Assembly (NCBI GenBank): GCA_018907035.1
Contig: JACCIC010000270.1
Span: 506,001-570,000, forward strand
DNA length: 64,000 bases
Origin: Sycobia sp. Sy_11
Taxonomy: Eukaryota; Arthropoda; Insecta; Hymenoptera; Epichrysomallidae
Direction: 5' to 3'
Made by a program: the position numbers and the translations under genes. The notes under the pieces are model-generated. The model was not told the origin of the DNA and ran no database searches. It was given only the letters and a program-made list of their open reading frames with translations. Shown piece by piece: positions 1 through 11,100 of the stretch (position 1 is the first letter of the stretch; every line of letters begins with the position of its first letter).

Positions 1-253
1 CACGTCGCGAGAAAACTGGGATGAGTGGGACTCTGTAAGAGGAAGAGATATAGAGGGTGAGGGTGAGGGGGAGAAGACGGCATCTAGTAAGGCAGCAATC
101 GCAGAGTGCGCATTAAGGTCATAAAAACGCGTTGCGCCGCGCATTTCAACCGAATGGCATTTTTCTCCCCTGTATTATGTCGACCTGTGGTATATGTGTG
201 TGCGCGCGCGCCCGAGTCAGCACACAAATCGTTTTAACTTCCTGAGACCTCTC

Positions 254-277
<24 letters not shown>
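254..277 (+). repeat. (CT)12 microsatellite
   Basis: Perfect dinucleotide run followed by imperfect T/C-rich sequence. Confidence 0.9.
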
Positions 278-284
<7 letters not shown>

Positions 285-434
285 ATTCCCTCTCTTCTTC
301 TTTATCTCCATTTAGGTCGCGACAAATAAAGGTTTCCTACGAATGCCTTCTCTTTCATGTTTTTTTTTCTTCTTCTTCTCGTCTTGCACGGCAGCTATTA
401 CGCAGGCAGAATGCGCGCACGGGAACATGGGAAA

Positions 435-464
435 AGAGAGAGAAAGAGAGAGAGAGAGAGAGAG
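435..464 (+). repeat. (AG)n microsatellite
   Basis: One interruption (AAA) precedes the perfect part. It is complementary to the CT array 160 bp upstream. Confidence 0.9.
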
Positions 465-688
465 CCCGATATAACGCGCGCGCTAGATAGAGAAACCTTG
501 GTATGAGGCCCAGGGGCGATTTGCTCTTCTTTTTTTTTCATTTCTCCGTCATCTTCTCCCCCTAATCGTATGGCAAAATGCCGCCACAGCGCGAGAGGTG
601 TGCCTCTAATAACAGTAGCGCTTTGCTCCTTTGTGGGGGTCTATTAGCGAGCGAGTGATAAATTGATCCTGTTACCTTCTTTTTTGTC

Positions 689-692
689 GTTG

Positions 693-729
<37 letters not shown>
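689..729 (+). repeat. (GTT)4(GCT)9-10 trinucleotide repeat
   Basis: A GTT run changes into a GCT run. The forward or reverse frames give polyLeu, polyCys, polyAla, polySer or polyAsn. No coding context is visible. Confidence 0.85.
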
Positions 730-737
<8 letters not shown>

Positions 738-1084
738 TCGCGGTCGCTGTCCTCGCTCCTTCGCGTTGCGCGCGGGCTTAAGGGATGCGGCTGAACGAGA
801 CCGGGTATTCGAATAGATCTTTTAAAATAGGTCGGTGGGTACAGTGAAAAATGATCGGTATTCAATGGGACGAGGGATTATTAATGATTCGGATTATATA
901 AAAATTATATCATTTCCCGGAATCTTATTTTACTTTTTGTATACGCTGACGCTATTCTATCGTAACTGACACGGAATACAGCGTATGGCGCGGTGTCTTT
1001 TTCCTTTGTTTTTTTTTTTGATAAAGCTCCTTTTGCGAGTGAATGTCAAGTGTTTTAAAAATAATTCTCAAAATTGTTAACATT

Positions 1085-1087
<3 letters not shown>

Positions 1088-1125
<38 letters not shown>
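1088..1125. repeat. (AT)19 microsatellite
   Basis: Perfect run inside an AT-rich island. Confidence 0.95.
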
Positions 1126-1128
<3 letters not shown>

Positions 1129-1354
1129 ATAATTTTATAGATCACTTTACGAGCACGAAGTTATCAATGAAAAATAACAAAAGAATTTCGCGAAACAGTA
1201 CTGCGCCGGAAAAAAAGAAAACGATTCGCCCCGACAATTAAACCAGACAATCGCCCGCGCGACTGCGGCAATTGCTCTTGCCGTCGCCTCCTCTTCTGTA
1301 ACATTGCGAACACGTTGTTCCGATCTTATCTGCTTGCCCGTATATACATATATA

Positions 1355-1361
1355 TGCGCGC

Positions 1362-1399
<38 letters not shown>
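1355..1399 (+). repeat. (GC)n(GT)16 compound microsatellite
   Basis: A short alternating GC stretch leads into (GT)16. Alternating purine-pyrimidine sequence of this type can adopt Z-DNA. Confidence 0.9.
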
Positions 1400-1402
<3 letters not shown>

Positions 1403-1569
1403 ATCACAAAGCCCCGTCGTTTAGGAGATGCAACTGGCTCTTCGATCCGCTCCAGCGGGGACGCGGGATTCGTGGGCGGGTGCAGGGGGTTCGGCTGCCA
1501 TCCGAGCATCGAACGCTTATAGCTTTCAATTAAAGCTGATTGCCAACCCCCCTCCCACCCCCCGTGCCG

Positions 1570-1571
<2 letters not shown>

Positions 1572-1603
<32 letters not shown>
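1572..1603 (+). repeat. (CT)16 microsatellite
   Basis: Perfect run in a GC-rich block. Confidence 0.9.
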
Positions 1604-1606
<3 letters not shown>

Positions 1607-1790
1607 TGACGAGGAGGCGCGCGTCGCTGCGGACAGGGATCCATACGCGCGCGTAGCGATAAAAGGGGAGACAATATAAACGCGCGTCCGAGGGGTGGAT
1701 TAAAGCGTGAAAAGTAGATTTGCGCGCGCACTTGCGGTGCCTGTTTCTCGCGCGTCGACATTAATATACACAATTATACACGGATACGTG

Positions 1791-2800
1791 CAATTACATT
1801 TTCTCGGATTCAGTAAGACTAATTAACGGGCAGTCCGCGTTTGTCCCGACGCGCAGGTCGGATCGTCGCACGTGTGTCAAAATTAACAACGGACCTGAAT
1901 AACTTTTCGAAACTGCATATTTCGAGACAATTTTTTTGTAATTTTTACATGGCTTGACATTTAGCCTCTACGACCTTGGAGTTAAATCCAAAGTTTATTT
2001 TTGAAGATTGTTGAAAGATTAATTTTTGTTTTTTAAACGGATTGTCTGGTTTTTACAATTGAATGTTACTTTTTATTCGTTTTTTTTTCTCAATTGATCT
2101 TACAGTAACCTTGAAAATGATCATTAACGTCAGAAAAGATTATCCGAACCGGATTTCGACTATCTTTCAGAAACGTTATCTGAAACATTTTTCCTAAACA
2201 TTGGAATTTTAAAGTCTTTTTCGTATTATGGAATCAAAATAGTTGGATGAAAATTCTAATAATCTTAGGAGACAGGATAGATATGTCATCTATCACCATT
2301 AAAATCTCCAATTTTTCCGAATCCGACAACAAAAATCGAAGCTCGAATTTGAGAACGAAGAAACTAACGTTGATTTTACTTGAATGAGGGTAAATTAATC
2401 AGAGGTATTGTTATTTTACCTATACTCAGTACATCAATACCTTTGATGTCGGCCTGTAGTCCCTGCTAGGATTATTAGATTTTTCCGAAGTAGCAGTCGG
2501 GAGCGATTCCCAAGGCCTCTCTTGGGTGTGTTTCAATCTCTTATATCTCTGTGGAAATACCTGAATAAGCCAATCGGACGAGCGGTCGGCAGGCGAACTG
2601 CACACGAGAACAAGATATACATATGTACGAACGGATACCTCGGGTTACGGAGCTCGGATAAATTCGGCATAAGTTGAGTTTGTAACTTATCACGGATGTA
2701 ATATTGCTCCGCTGCCAATGCATCAGAAATTCAAATTACTTAGCATCAAATGAACCAGGGACAAGAGCAAAATTCCAGTTCGCAAGCTTATTAACTTAAC
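1791..2800. other. AT-rich unique sequence, no gene seen
   Basis: Stop-filled on both strands with many T runs and no long repeat. It has an intron-like composition. Homology to another insect genome would be the only way to find function here. Confidence 0.6.
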
Positions 2801-3432
2801 CGAGAAATGGGAGGATGGACAAATTCCCCCCTTCCCACAACCTCGCACGAACAATTTTCCCGATTTTTCGATTACAACGAGCGCAGCGCCAGAATTCCTT
2901 GCCCGCTCGTATATAACGCTTTTACAATAAACCACTCGGCGACGTCATCCGTCCCTCTCCCTCCTCTTTATGCCCGCTGCCACGGCCGCGTCGGAGGCAA
3001 ATATTTTCCCGGGTCGAGCGAGCGAGGAACTTTTCGCATTTCAAATTCACTCGCGGATGCCTCGACGGCGCGCCGCTGCAGCGGCGACGCGGTCGGCTGG
3101 CGGAAAGTTGCGCCCGAATAAGAAAAGGTGCACGCGGAGTTCGCTCGCTACCCATCCCATCCCTCCGTCCGACCCAACCGCCCCCTGTGTCTATCGCTCC
3201 TTTTTGCCATCTACATAATCCGATATATGTATGCGCGCGTCGCCTCGGCGCTCGTACGAGGAATCGTTTGTTAGAGCATCTCTATGCTAACCGATCGCCC
3301 CCCGCCATCCCCATTCTTCTCTCTCGCTCCGTCCCCTCGCACACGAGTCACCCTTGTCACGGCTCTTTTGCTCTCTCTCCCTCTCTCTCTTTTCTCTTTA
3401 CAATACGCCTGCAGGGAAATCTAAACTCTCCT

Positions 3433-3470
<38 letters not shown>

Positions 3471-3950
3471 TATTATAATATATCAGTACTGAAAGAGTAA
3501 GAAAGAAAGCACGAGTGTCAGCGACGTTTGACATCTGGCGACGGTTCGAGAGAGTATGCGCGTATGCGATACGAGGTCTCGCCGCCGTATACATCGGACT
3601 CGAAAAAATCGGGAGCGCTGCCCCCCAATTAAGCCCCGTTTACATAGCTTTTCCGACTTTATGGGCGCGCACGTACGTAATTTACGATATATCGATATCT
3701 CGACGGGTGCGCCCGCGCCGCACCGCAGGGCCTCGCGCCCCGTTACTCCCGTCGCTGCCTACACAGACCGACGTACCGAGGAGCAGCTTGTTTTATTGGA
3801 GCGACGATCCGCTGTATTAGCTCTGGGGAAGAACGGGGGGGAGTGGGGTAACAACTGTCCTACATACTGTACAAAGTGCAAGGGAATATTTTAGATAAAC
3901 GCCGAGGGATCACGGAAGCTAAAGTCAACGAGATCGAACGATGGATGACA
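2801..3950. other. GC-rich non-coding block
   Basis: Overlapping open frames on both strands of about 100 codons follow from the low AT content. None has a recognisable domain or matched splice sites. The tract ends just before ratchet point 1. Confidence 0.6.
3434..3466 (+). repeat. (GA)16 microsatellite
   Basis: Preceded by a short C/T-rich stretch at 3367-3399, giving complementary arms about 40 nt apart. Confidence 0.9.
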
Positions 3951-3961
3951 AATTAATGCGT

Positions 3962-3990
3962 TTTTCTTTGTATTTCTGTTTCAGGTGAGC
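3962..3990 (+). other. Candidate recursive-splicing ratchet point 1
   Basis: A pyrimidine tract (TTTTTCTTTG then TATTTCTGTTT) runs into CAG at 3982-3984, and GTGAGC begins immediately at 3985. The site is therefore a complete 3' splice site joined directly to a complete 5' splice site. This matches the known recursive-splice consensus (Y)nNCAG|GTRAG used to remove very long insect introns in steps. A branchpoint-like ATTAATG lies about 30 nt upstream. Splicing to this site would regenerate a 5' splice site with no exon retained. It lies at the 5' edge of an AT-rich, intron-like tract. The host gene is not visible in the window. Only the sequence match is seen; use in vivo is inferred. Confidence 0.55.
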
Positions 3991-4066
3991 ATTTTCGTTT
4001 CGTGAGAAATTCTGTGACAATGTAGTCTTTAAACTGCGCATTGATCTGCAGTCTACGTAAGACAGG
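3985..4066 (+). other. Candidate cryptic recursive-splicing exon 1 (82 nt)
   Basis: The exon runs from the ratchet junction to GACAGG|GTAAGTTG, a near-perfect U1 target with the donor GT at 4067-4068. All three forward frames meet a stop (TGA near the start in two, TAG in the third), and 82 is not a multiple of 3. Stable inclusion would therefore truncate a protein. In Drosophila and vertebrates such short downstream exons recruit the spliceosome to the ratchet 3' site by exon definition and are then discarded. A second donor-like TAC|GTAAGA sits about 11 nt upstream of the main one. Confidence 0.45.
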
Positions 4067-4900
4067 GTAAGTTGATCTGATTGGAATTACAATAAAATAA
4101 GTCGACGAGATGAATTTGATAATTAATAAATAGTTTCTCAATGGTTTCTTTTTCTTTTAAATAAGTTTGATTTTTCTTAAAAACTATACAAGAAGTGCGC
4201 CATTCATGCTGAAAATACTAAATAACTGCTAAAGGATGAAAATTAGGCGAAAATGTTGAATATAAAATTTTGAGGATTTTACCCTGATTTTCAAATATTA
4301 AAGTTTGACCTTCGACTTAATTTTTCAGATCTTTTAGACATCCTTTTTGTTCTCAAACTGTAAAACTCCATTGTCAACGTCGGATTTTTAAAAAACGAAA
4401 GAAATTTAGGTAAAAAAAGTCAAATGCACCTCGATGATTCGAATTGATAATTGTTAAATACACATGTAATATTTTCTCGATCTTATGTATATTTGACTTT
4501 TCTAAGTTAAATTTTATGTTATTTTTTTACACGAAGAATAAGAAGTAAGGGTTTCCATTTAAAGAAAATGGACACGCCTCGACGAGTCAAAGATACGGAA
4601 GATTTTCTAGATATTTATTGAATTGGATTTTATGATATTTCTGGACTTTTCGACCCATCTATATAATAATCCCAAATATGCATTTGTTTATTTGCATTGT
4701 TATCATTAAGCTCTCATTCCTTACCGCCCAGCCACAGATTTAAAAAATGATCGCACTTTCACTTATCCTTAACGTTGAAAACATTTATTCCCGTTCTTTC
4801 CTTTTTTTTTTTCTTACTTAAGTCTTATTAGCAGTCCTTAGCGATCTTGAAGATGATCATTAAAGAAAAAGCCTCGGTCTGGCGCAAAAACAAATATAAA
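4067..4900 (+). other. AT-rich intron-like tract after ratchet point 1
   Basis: It starts with the GTAAGTTG donor and is stop-filled in all frames. No repeat longer than a short T run is present. Confidence 0.6.
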
Positions 4901-5582
4901 CATCATACTGAAGACCAGTAGCGCATACGGCAATTGAAAAGTACATAACGCTCGCTGGCAGAGAAGAAGCTGCACCGTGTATGTTATATCTGTATAAGTA
5001 CACACATAGAAACATACCCACACGTAGCGAATGGTGTGCTCCGCGCGAGAGATCGGAGTGCCCGATATAAATCCCGAGCACCGAGACCGGCAGCTCGTGT
5101 AACTGACCTTCCCCCCACCCCCTCTCTATCTCTCTCACTCTCTGTCTCGCTCGCCCGCGTGGGTGCGCCTGATAGATGTAGCTCCTCCTCTGGCGAACCG
5201 CGGGTGCCGGGCGGGATGGCGCGAAATATCCGCGGAGAGGATATCATCGTGGCGCGGCAGCTCCATTCGTTCTGTCCGCGGGCGCCTCGCTTAACGGGCG
5301 GGCATAATTCATGCCGGCCGCCCGGGCACTCTCGCTCGCTCTCCCTCGCTCTCTCCTCTCTCTCTCTCAGCCACTCTCACACCTCTCGCGGTACGAAGCT
5401 GGCGTCGGGGGGCGGGGAGGGGTGGCGGAGAGGGAATCATTATGTTGCACACCGTTGTAACTGCTGATGCAGCATTGTGCGCACGAGCCGCGGCGCGGCT
5501 AGTCATGCCGATGACGCTCTTTAAGGGCGATGAATTACGAGGCCTCGAAGCGCTACCTATATACCTGTCGCGCCTGGTATAT

Positions 5583-5586
<4 letters not shown>

Positions 5587-5649
<63 letters not shown>
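5587..5649. repeat. (AC)15(AT)16 compound microsatellite
   Basis: Perfect AC repeats pass directly into AT repeats. Confidence 0.95.
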
Positions 5650-5650
<1 letters not shown>

Positions 5651-5722
5651 GAACGTTTGTCTCTTTCGGTATATGGATGCGCCTGTCGCATATTCCCTCG
5701 GTTTTGCGGGGAAAGAGCGGGT

Positions 5723-5744
5723 GGGGCGAGGGGTGAGGGGAGGG
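5723..5744 (+). other. G-quadruplex motif
   Basis: Four runs (GGGG, GGGG, GGGG, GGG) are separated by loops of 3, 3 and 1 nt, which fits the canonical G-quadruplex pattern. It lies in a GC-rich block just after a (CA)n(TA)n array. Confidence 0.5.
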
Positions 5745-6421
5745 ACGCGCCGAGCGATGGAGAATGTATCTTTCCGAGGCCGCGGGTGCACTGTGTAATA
5801 TTGTTTGTCGGATTCGTCGGTATAAAATGGGCTTCTGCGGTGAGCAGTCGAATAGCGTCGGTAAGGGGGGTGGGGATGGTGATGGGGAGGCGGAGGCCTT
5901 GCCGCTCAGCGGCCACGCGGGTGAAGAACGCGTGCGCGAGTATTACGGGGCTGAGCGATCGCTCGGCACTTCGCTCTCTGGAAATTTTCGGGAATTCGAC
6001 CGCTGCGAAATTACATTCGTGTATAATCGACCGTTTTTTGTACGCTCGCAAAACAGTGTAGCTCGCTTCTCGTTCATTTTTTACGCGGTCGCGTAAAATA
6101 AGGTACAATACCACTGGTTTTGCGAAAAACGTTATTATTTTTATTTTTTGTTTACTTTTCGTTCGTTGCCTTCAATTTTGTAAAAAACAATATTAGTGCC
6201 GTATTCCTCCCGATGCTCTTATAATAATTGAACGTAAAAGTGCACGCATTAAACGATTTTAATAATCAAGCCTGGTATTAATTTTAATTATACAATTAAT
6301 TTATGACCTGCATAAAACTGATAAAATATGCAAATGCGCTTAAGTAATCCGAGCTTTAAAAGGAGACCGAAAAAAATTTCGGTAAAGTGGTTAATTAAAA
6401 AAGTTTCGCATTTTAAATTTT

Positions 6422-6460
6422 TTATTATTATTATTATATTATTATTTTTATTATTATTAT

Positions 6461-6508
<48 letters not shown>
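6422..6508. repeat. (TTA)n(AC)6(AT)18 compound repeat
   Basis: A TTA-rich stretch, then AC, then AT repeats, in an AT-rich island. Confidence 0.9.
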
Positions 6509-6512
<4 letters not shown>

Positions 6513-7986
6513 TATATTAAAACATACATAAAAATATTTAACGAAATCGAAATGTCGCGCGGAGAAACTCGACATAGCTTCAACTCGATTCCTTAATGAT
6601 ATCGCGCCCTTTCATACGCGCGTGCTCTTTCCCTGTGCAAAGCTTCTCGCAAATTCCAACCGCTCACGTTAGTCGAGCTGTTTTGAGGCATGTGTATAAT
6701 ACAAACGCCGTTAATTATCGCTCGCTGCTTAAGCGCGTACGTACGCGCGGGCGACAGGGGCGGGGGGACGGGAGGGTGGCAGAACCATAGTAGGGAGTCG
6801 GGCGAGAGAACGAAATTGAATGGTGAGATGCGATCGAAACGCAGCGATTGGGGCTGCCGATTGTCCCGCGTTCGACGGGAGCAGTCGCTCGGAGCACGTG
6901 TACGGGAAAAATCGCTGTCATTACTTCCGGGGTTCGACGAATTGCGAGTCGTCGCGTGTGTCGGAGGCGTTCTTTTAATGACTGCCGTCGGGCCTGATCT
7001 GATTTATTCGTTTTCGAGGCGATGGCTTCGCTCATTTGGCGTAATTACATTAACAGGGTGTGAATCTCAATTTATTCACGCTGCACCCTAACCCGAAGCA
7101 CAGGCCCAAGCGTAGTTACTAGAGCTTGGTTTCTTTAATATACTACATTATGCTAAGTGAAGCATTTGAAGCTTCATAAAGTCAGAAAGTTTGTTCGATT
7201 CGAGGTAGCCATGGAGTTTTTGGCATCGCTGAAGAATTTGGTTCAAAGTTTAAGGGCAAAATCTGTATGTGAGAATGGAGCGAATAAACTTATTGTAAAG
7301 AATTTTCAGACGTAATAAGTGTAAAAGAACAGATAACTTTAATGTATTCTCTATGATGAATAAACAATACCATTCTAGAGATAAAAGATTTAGAGGGCAA
7401 TTTATTTGCTTTATAAGTGAACAGTCGAGATTACCATCGAAGATTACCATCTCTCTAACTTTTATCTTACAAATTGCAATTCGTACTGTATATAATCGAA
7501 ATTTAATCATATTCATACATTTAATTTACTGCTGACAACAAGATTATGAAGAACTGATTATTGAACGACGAATATTAAACGCATTATTAAATACCGTGGA
7601 TCATATAATTTCTGTTTTATAAAAGCCTACAAATTTATACGGTTAGAAAAATATTATTCAGTGTAACCAGCGAACCGCTCTTACGAAAAATGGTCTTGAC
7701 CAACATTCACTGATAGAGGATGAGCGCGTAAGCCGTCTGGCACCAAATAAAATTGAATTTACGAGCTCGACTTTTAATACGAGAAGTTTATTTCTCTAAA
7801 ACAAACTCAAGTACCGTCGGGTACTACAAATGGGTTTTACTGTTTTTTTCATACAAGAATTTTATGTCCTCGTACGGGGAGGATCCATATTCTCGATCTT
7901 GCTCTGGGCCAGCATCGGTGGAACTCGCTGTGCTCGGCTTAAAAATTTCGCACGGACACATACGAGATAGAAGAACATAAAAGAAG

Positions 7987-8022
7987 AACAATTTACCTCT
8001 CGTACGCGATAGGTAAATTGTT
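7987..8022. repeat. Perfect 12-bp hairpin
   Basis: The arms AACAATTTACCT (7987-7998) and AGGTAAATTGTT (8011-8022) are perfect complements around a 12-nt loop containing CGTACG. It is too short for a canonical microRNA precursor. It could be a short transcript hairpin or the remnant of an inverted-repeat element. Confidence 0.6.
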
Positions 8023-8652
8023 GTAATGAGAATTGTAACCAATATCGGAGCAATAAATAGATTACGCCTGAATATTCGCTCTTACCGATCGCGTCCCAGG
8101 ATCGAGATAGGCCCGAGCGAAAAACCATCCGCTCATTCGCAGAGCGCTAAAGAATCGTATATTCATGACGCGCGCGCGCACACGTCGACTTTATAAAAGA
8201 GGAAGAAAAAGGAGGAGACGCGACACGTCCGCCTTGGTTACTCAATGTATAAAAAGATGATTCGCAAATCAATGACGAAGCAGAAGAGGGGTGAGCAAAA
8301 GGAAGCGCGAATTACACGCCGAGAAGATCGTCAGTAGGAGAGAATCGAGGGAAGCTTGGGGAGGGACGTGGGATAAAACGCGCAGTACGTCCGTATATCC
8401 ACGCGTGCGCGCGCGCGCGCCCGCGCGTTCGTCTTTGTCCCCGACGACGCGGCGATGCGATCGCCGCAATGTCCGGGTCGCGCGGCTTAACGAGAATACA
8501 CGCGTGCGTTCGTCGCCAGCCAAGGGGGGAGCTGCGAGAAAAATCGTCGACCGGCTCCTGTGCGCGCGCGCGCATAAATATGCCGGCCCGCTGGCTCGTT
8601 AAAAACTCAGCTGATGCTGCGAGAGAGCCGGCGTATGTGGCGGACGCTCTGA

Positions 8653-8658
8653 CGCGCG

Positions 8659-8691
<33 letters not shown>
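8653..8691 (+). repeat. (CG)n(CA)12 compound microsatellite
   Basis: Alternating CG followed by CA, the mirror layout of the array at 1355-1399. Confidence 0.9.
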
Positions 8692-8861
8692 TCTTTCACT
8701 CTCTCTCTTCTCTCCCTCTCTTTTAAAGCGCACGGTCTATAATGTCGCAACGATCAGCGACATCGCAGGCGATGCGAGAGATAAAAAGTGCGAGATGGCC
8801 GTGAGCGAGATATTATGGCGGAGGCCCCTTTTTGAAATTGCTGCTTCAGAGCAGTGCTAGA

Positions 8862-8869
8862 AGAGAGAA

Positions 8870-8903
<34 letters not shown>
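8862..8903 (+). repeat. (GA)n imperfect microsatellite
   Basis: GA repeats interrupted by AA and CA. They continue into purine-rich sequence to about 8930. Confidence 0.85.
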
Positions 8904-9778
8904 TGAGAGGGGGAGGGAGAAGAGAGGAAGTAAGTTTATACACGCTCGCGTGAAGAAAAAAAAGGCTTCTCCTCCGAGGAGGCTCGTAAGTCATCGTGAA
9001 AAATAATCGGGAGGGGGGCAGGGATCGTAGTATAATAAGGGTATTATGAGGGATATTATGAGGTAAGGACGGTGTGGCGACGGCAGGAGGGGGGGGCGCG
9101 GGGGTAACAAAAAGTGCAAATATGTAAGAAAAAATGTGTCGTTGAATTTTAAGCTGGAAAAATGGGGGATTTATGCAAGAAAACAAAAAGAAAATTATGC
9201 ATGTGTTACAGCACTCTTGCGTTCGTTCCTCATTGTCTCTCGTTCTCTCGCCCGTTCAGCGTTTCGCTATTATTATACGTAACAGCCAACTCTTTTTTCG
9301 CATGTTGAACCGGCCTCGGTAGTCGCAAGGAAGCTCGATGATTCTTTATTATTATTTTTTTTTTTAACAATCCAATTTGTTTTCCCCTTTTCAAGAGAAT
9401 AGAGAAGATCCTTCTCGACATATAATTAATTGCGAAAATATAGAAGAGAGAGAAAAAAATTGTAATTATCGCTCGGCGAATTCCAACGGTAGGCGCCCGT
9501 ATTAAGCGAGCAAATATTCGTCTCGACGGATTGTCGAGTGCGCACTGTATGCCGCAGAATATGTCCGTCTGCGTGTGTATGTGTGTGTTTTTGTGAAAAA
9601 GGCGCCCGTTTTAACGTCAACAGACCGCGCGCTGACTAACAACATGTTAGTTCGACTTAAAAACAACACACTCGGCTCGGAAATCATAACCGGGCAGCTC
9701 TGAAGTGCATCCAAGATACACGTATATTCATGGGAAAAACTATACGGACATTGTCCCGCGGGGGCAGAAGCATAATTC

Positions 9779-9781
<3 letters not shown>

Positions 9782-9826
<45 letters not shown>
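9782..9826. repeat. (AT)22 microsatellite
   Basis: Perfect run. Confidence 0.95.
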
Positions 9827-9827
<1 letters not shown>

Positions 9828-10010
9828 TCGCACTTTCTAACCGCATCCCTCGCGCACTCGTCAACGAGCGGCCTCGGCAGACTCCGCGAAAGACGTCGCG
9901 CCTGCCAACGGCCTGTGTTATTCCAAGCGAATCTGCGACGCGGCTGCATCGGCAGTTCGCTCTCTTATATCACACGTGCGACTGGGTTCCTCGAGTACCC
10001 TGCAGTAGCT

Positions 10011-10067
10011 ACATACATACATATACATACATATAGATACATATACATATACACATTCATACATACA

Positions 10068-10139
<72 letters not shown>
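10011..10139. repeat. (CATA)n(TA)n compound repeat, about 130 bp
   Basis: Imperfect then perfect CATA tetranucleotides (about nine in the last part) pass into (AT)22. It is one of the longest repeat tracts in the window and accounts for the 294-residue open frame across it. Confidence 0.95.
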
Positions 10140-10148
<9 letters not shown>

Positions 10149-10480
10149 TGCATACACGTTAGTTACCTAAAAAAAAGAAGCTCGAGCACCCTCCCCCCTC
10201 TTTTTCCGCCAACCGCCCCGCGCGCGGGATTCTCGTCGGTCTCGGGCGCGGGCCTGCGGCGGTGTTGCGGCGTTACGGCCACTCCGCGGGCCGGACATCG
10301 GCGACGCGTCCACTTCGGGATCTGCGAGCTACAGCCGGAGCAGGAGAGAGTAGCGCCAGTTGGCTTCTGTCACTCGGGATTAGTGCTGTTTGGACAGAGG
10401 AAATTAACTGCTACAAGCCCGAGCCGCGCGAGTGTGTACGCTCCTCCCCCCCCTCCTCTTCTCGCTGCTGTAGAGCCTTG

Positions 10481-10523
10481 CGCACTCGCTGCCTCTCTCT
10501 CTCGCTCTCACTCTCTCTCTCTA
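10481..10523 (+). repeat. Imperfect (CT)n tract
   Basis: CT repeats broken by CG and CA. A second short CT run follows C9 at 10650-10672. Confidence 0.75.
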
Positions 10524-10702
10524 CTACTCCCCTCATACGCACTCACACATATACACAAATACACGCACTATCCTTGTGCGTGGGCGTAGTCGTCATCGCG
10601 TCGCTTCACCCCCTTAAAGATCTCCCGTAACGCGCTGTTAACCCCCCCCCCTCTCTCTCTCTCACTCTCTTTCATGCTAGCGAAGTATACTCAGTATACG
10701 TA

Positions 10703-10719
10703 CACACACACACACACAC
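10703..10719 (+). repeat. Short (CA)8 microsatellite
   Basis: Short perfect CA run. Confidence 0.8.
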
Positions 10720-11011
10720 GCTCGTGTGCACCGGGCTGCACTCTCCCCACGCGTTAATTTAGTACCGGCCCGTTTCGTCGGCGTCCGGGGGTCGCGCGCG
10801 ACTCGCGAGCCAGCGCGATATAGCACTCGAGCACGGTAATGGGCACTGCATTGCCCGCTATTTATCCGCGCTCCGTTCCCGTCCCCTCCCCGCGCCACCT
10901 GCTGCGCATACTTCACGCACGTATCAGACGTAAAAAGGACGTTAACGGCAGCGGCGCCCGCGACCGGCGCCACTGTTTAGACGTCGAACTGAATTACGAG
11001 CGGTTGCCATA

Positions 11012-11044
11012 GGGCAAAGGAGGGGCGGAGGGGGGAGGAGGGGG
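11012..11044 (+). other. G-quadruplex motif
   Basis: Four G runs (3, 4, 6 and 5 G) are separated by loops of 7, 4 and 4 nt. It sits at the 3' edge of a GC-rich block where AT-rich sequence begins. Confidence 0.45.
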
Positions 11045-11100
11045 CTAGCTCGGAAAGGTGCGAGCTTCTGGTATCGTCTGCGCGTCGATTGTAATTGGAA

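Larger units (their letters stand above)
1..1790. other. GC-rich non-coding block with five microsatellites
   Basis: A mixed CpG-rich and C/T-rich stretch, with a short AT-rich island at 880-1140. The open frames here cross the repeat arrays and have no domain-like sequence. I see no gene. Confidence 0.7.
4901..6110. other. GC-rich block with quadruplex motif
   Basis: A TATA-like GATATAAATCC at 5055-5065 is followed by GC-rich sequence, which is promoter-like but unsupported by any transcript. Open frames of 110-185 codons cross the AC/AT array or GC-rich DNA and look non-coding. Confidence 0.5.
6111..8060. other. AT-rich islands flanking a small GC-rich block
   Basis: AT-rich at 6111-6600 and 7131-7850, GC-rich between. 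A perfect 12-bp hairpin lies at 7987-8022. No gene seen. Confidence 0.55.
8061..9700. other. GC-rich, low-complexity block
   Basis: CG, CA and GA repeats, with a G-rich stretch near 9000-9105 containing a duplicated TATTATGAGG. No gene seen. Confidence 0.55.
9701..11100. other. Microsatellite-rich GC block
   Basis: The long frame at 9705-10589 exists only because CATA and TA repeats lack stops. The GC-rich sequence at 10190-11050 is CpG-dense and ends in a quadruplex motif. Confidence 0.6.

Noticed and set aside
689..729. GCT/CTG repeat as polyGln or polyLeu coding sequence
   Set aside because: No open context beyond the repeat on either strand and no neighbouring exon signals.
5050..5095. 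TATA-like GATATAAATCC as a core promoter
   Set aside because: Only one loose element is present, with no initiator at the right distance and no downstream gene.
9705..10589. 294-codon open frame, the longest in the window
   Set aside because: It spans TA and CATA arrays, which lack stop codons, and translates as YIYI-type repeats between unrelated GC-rich segments. No domain is visible.
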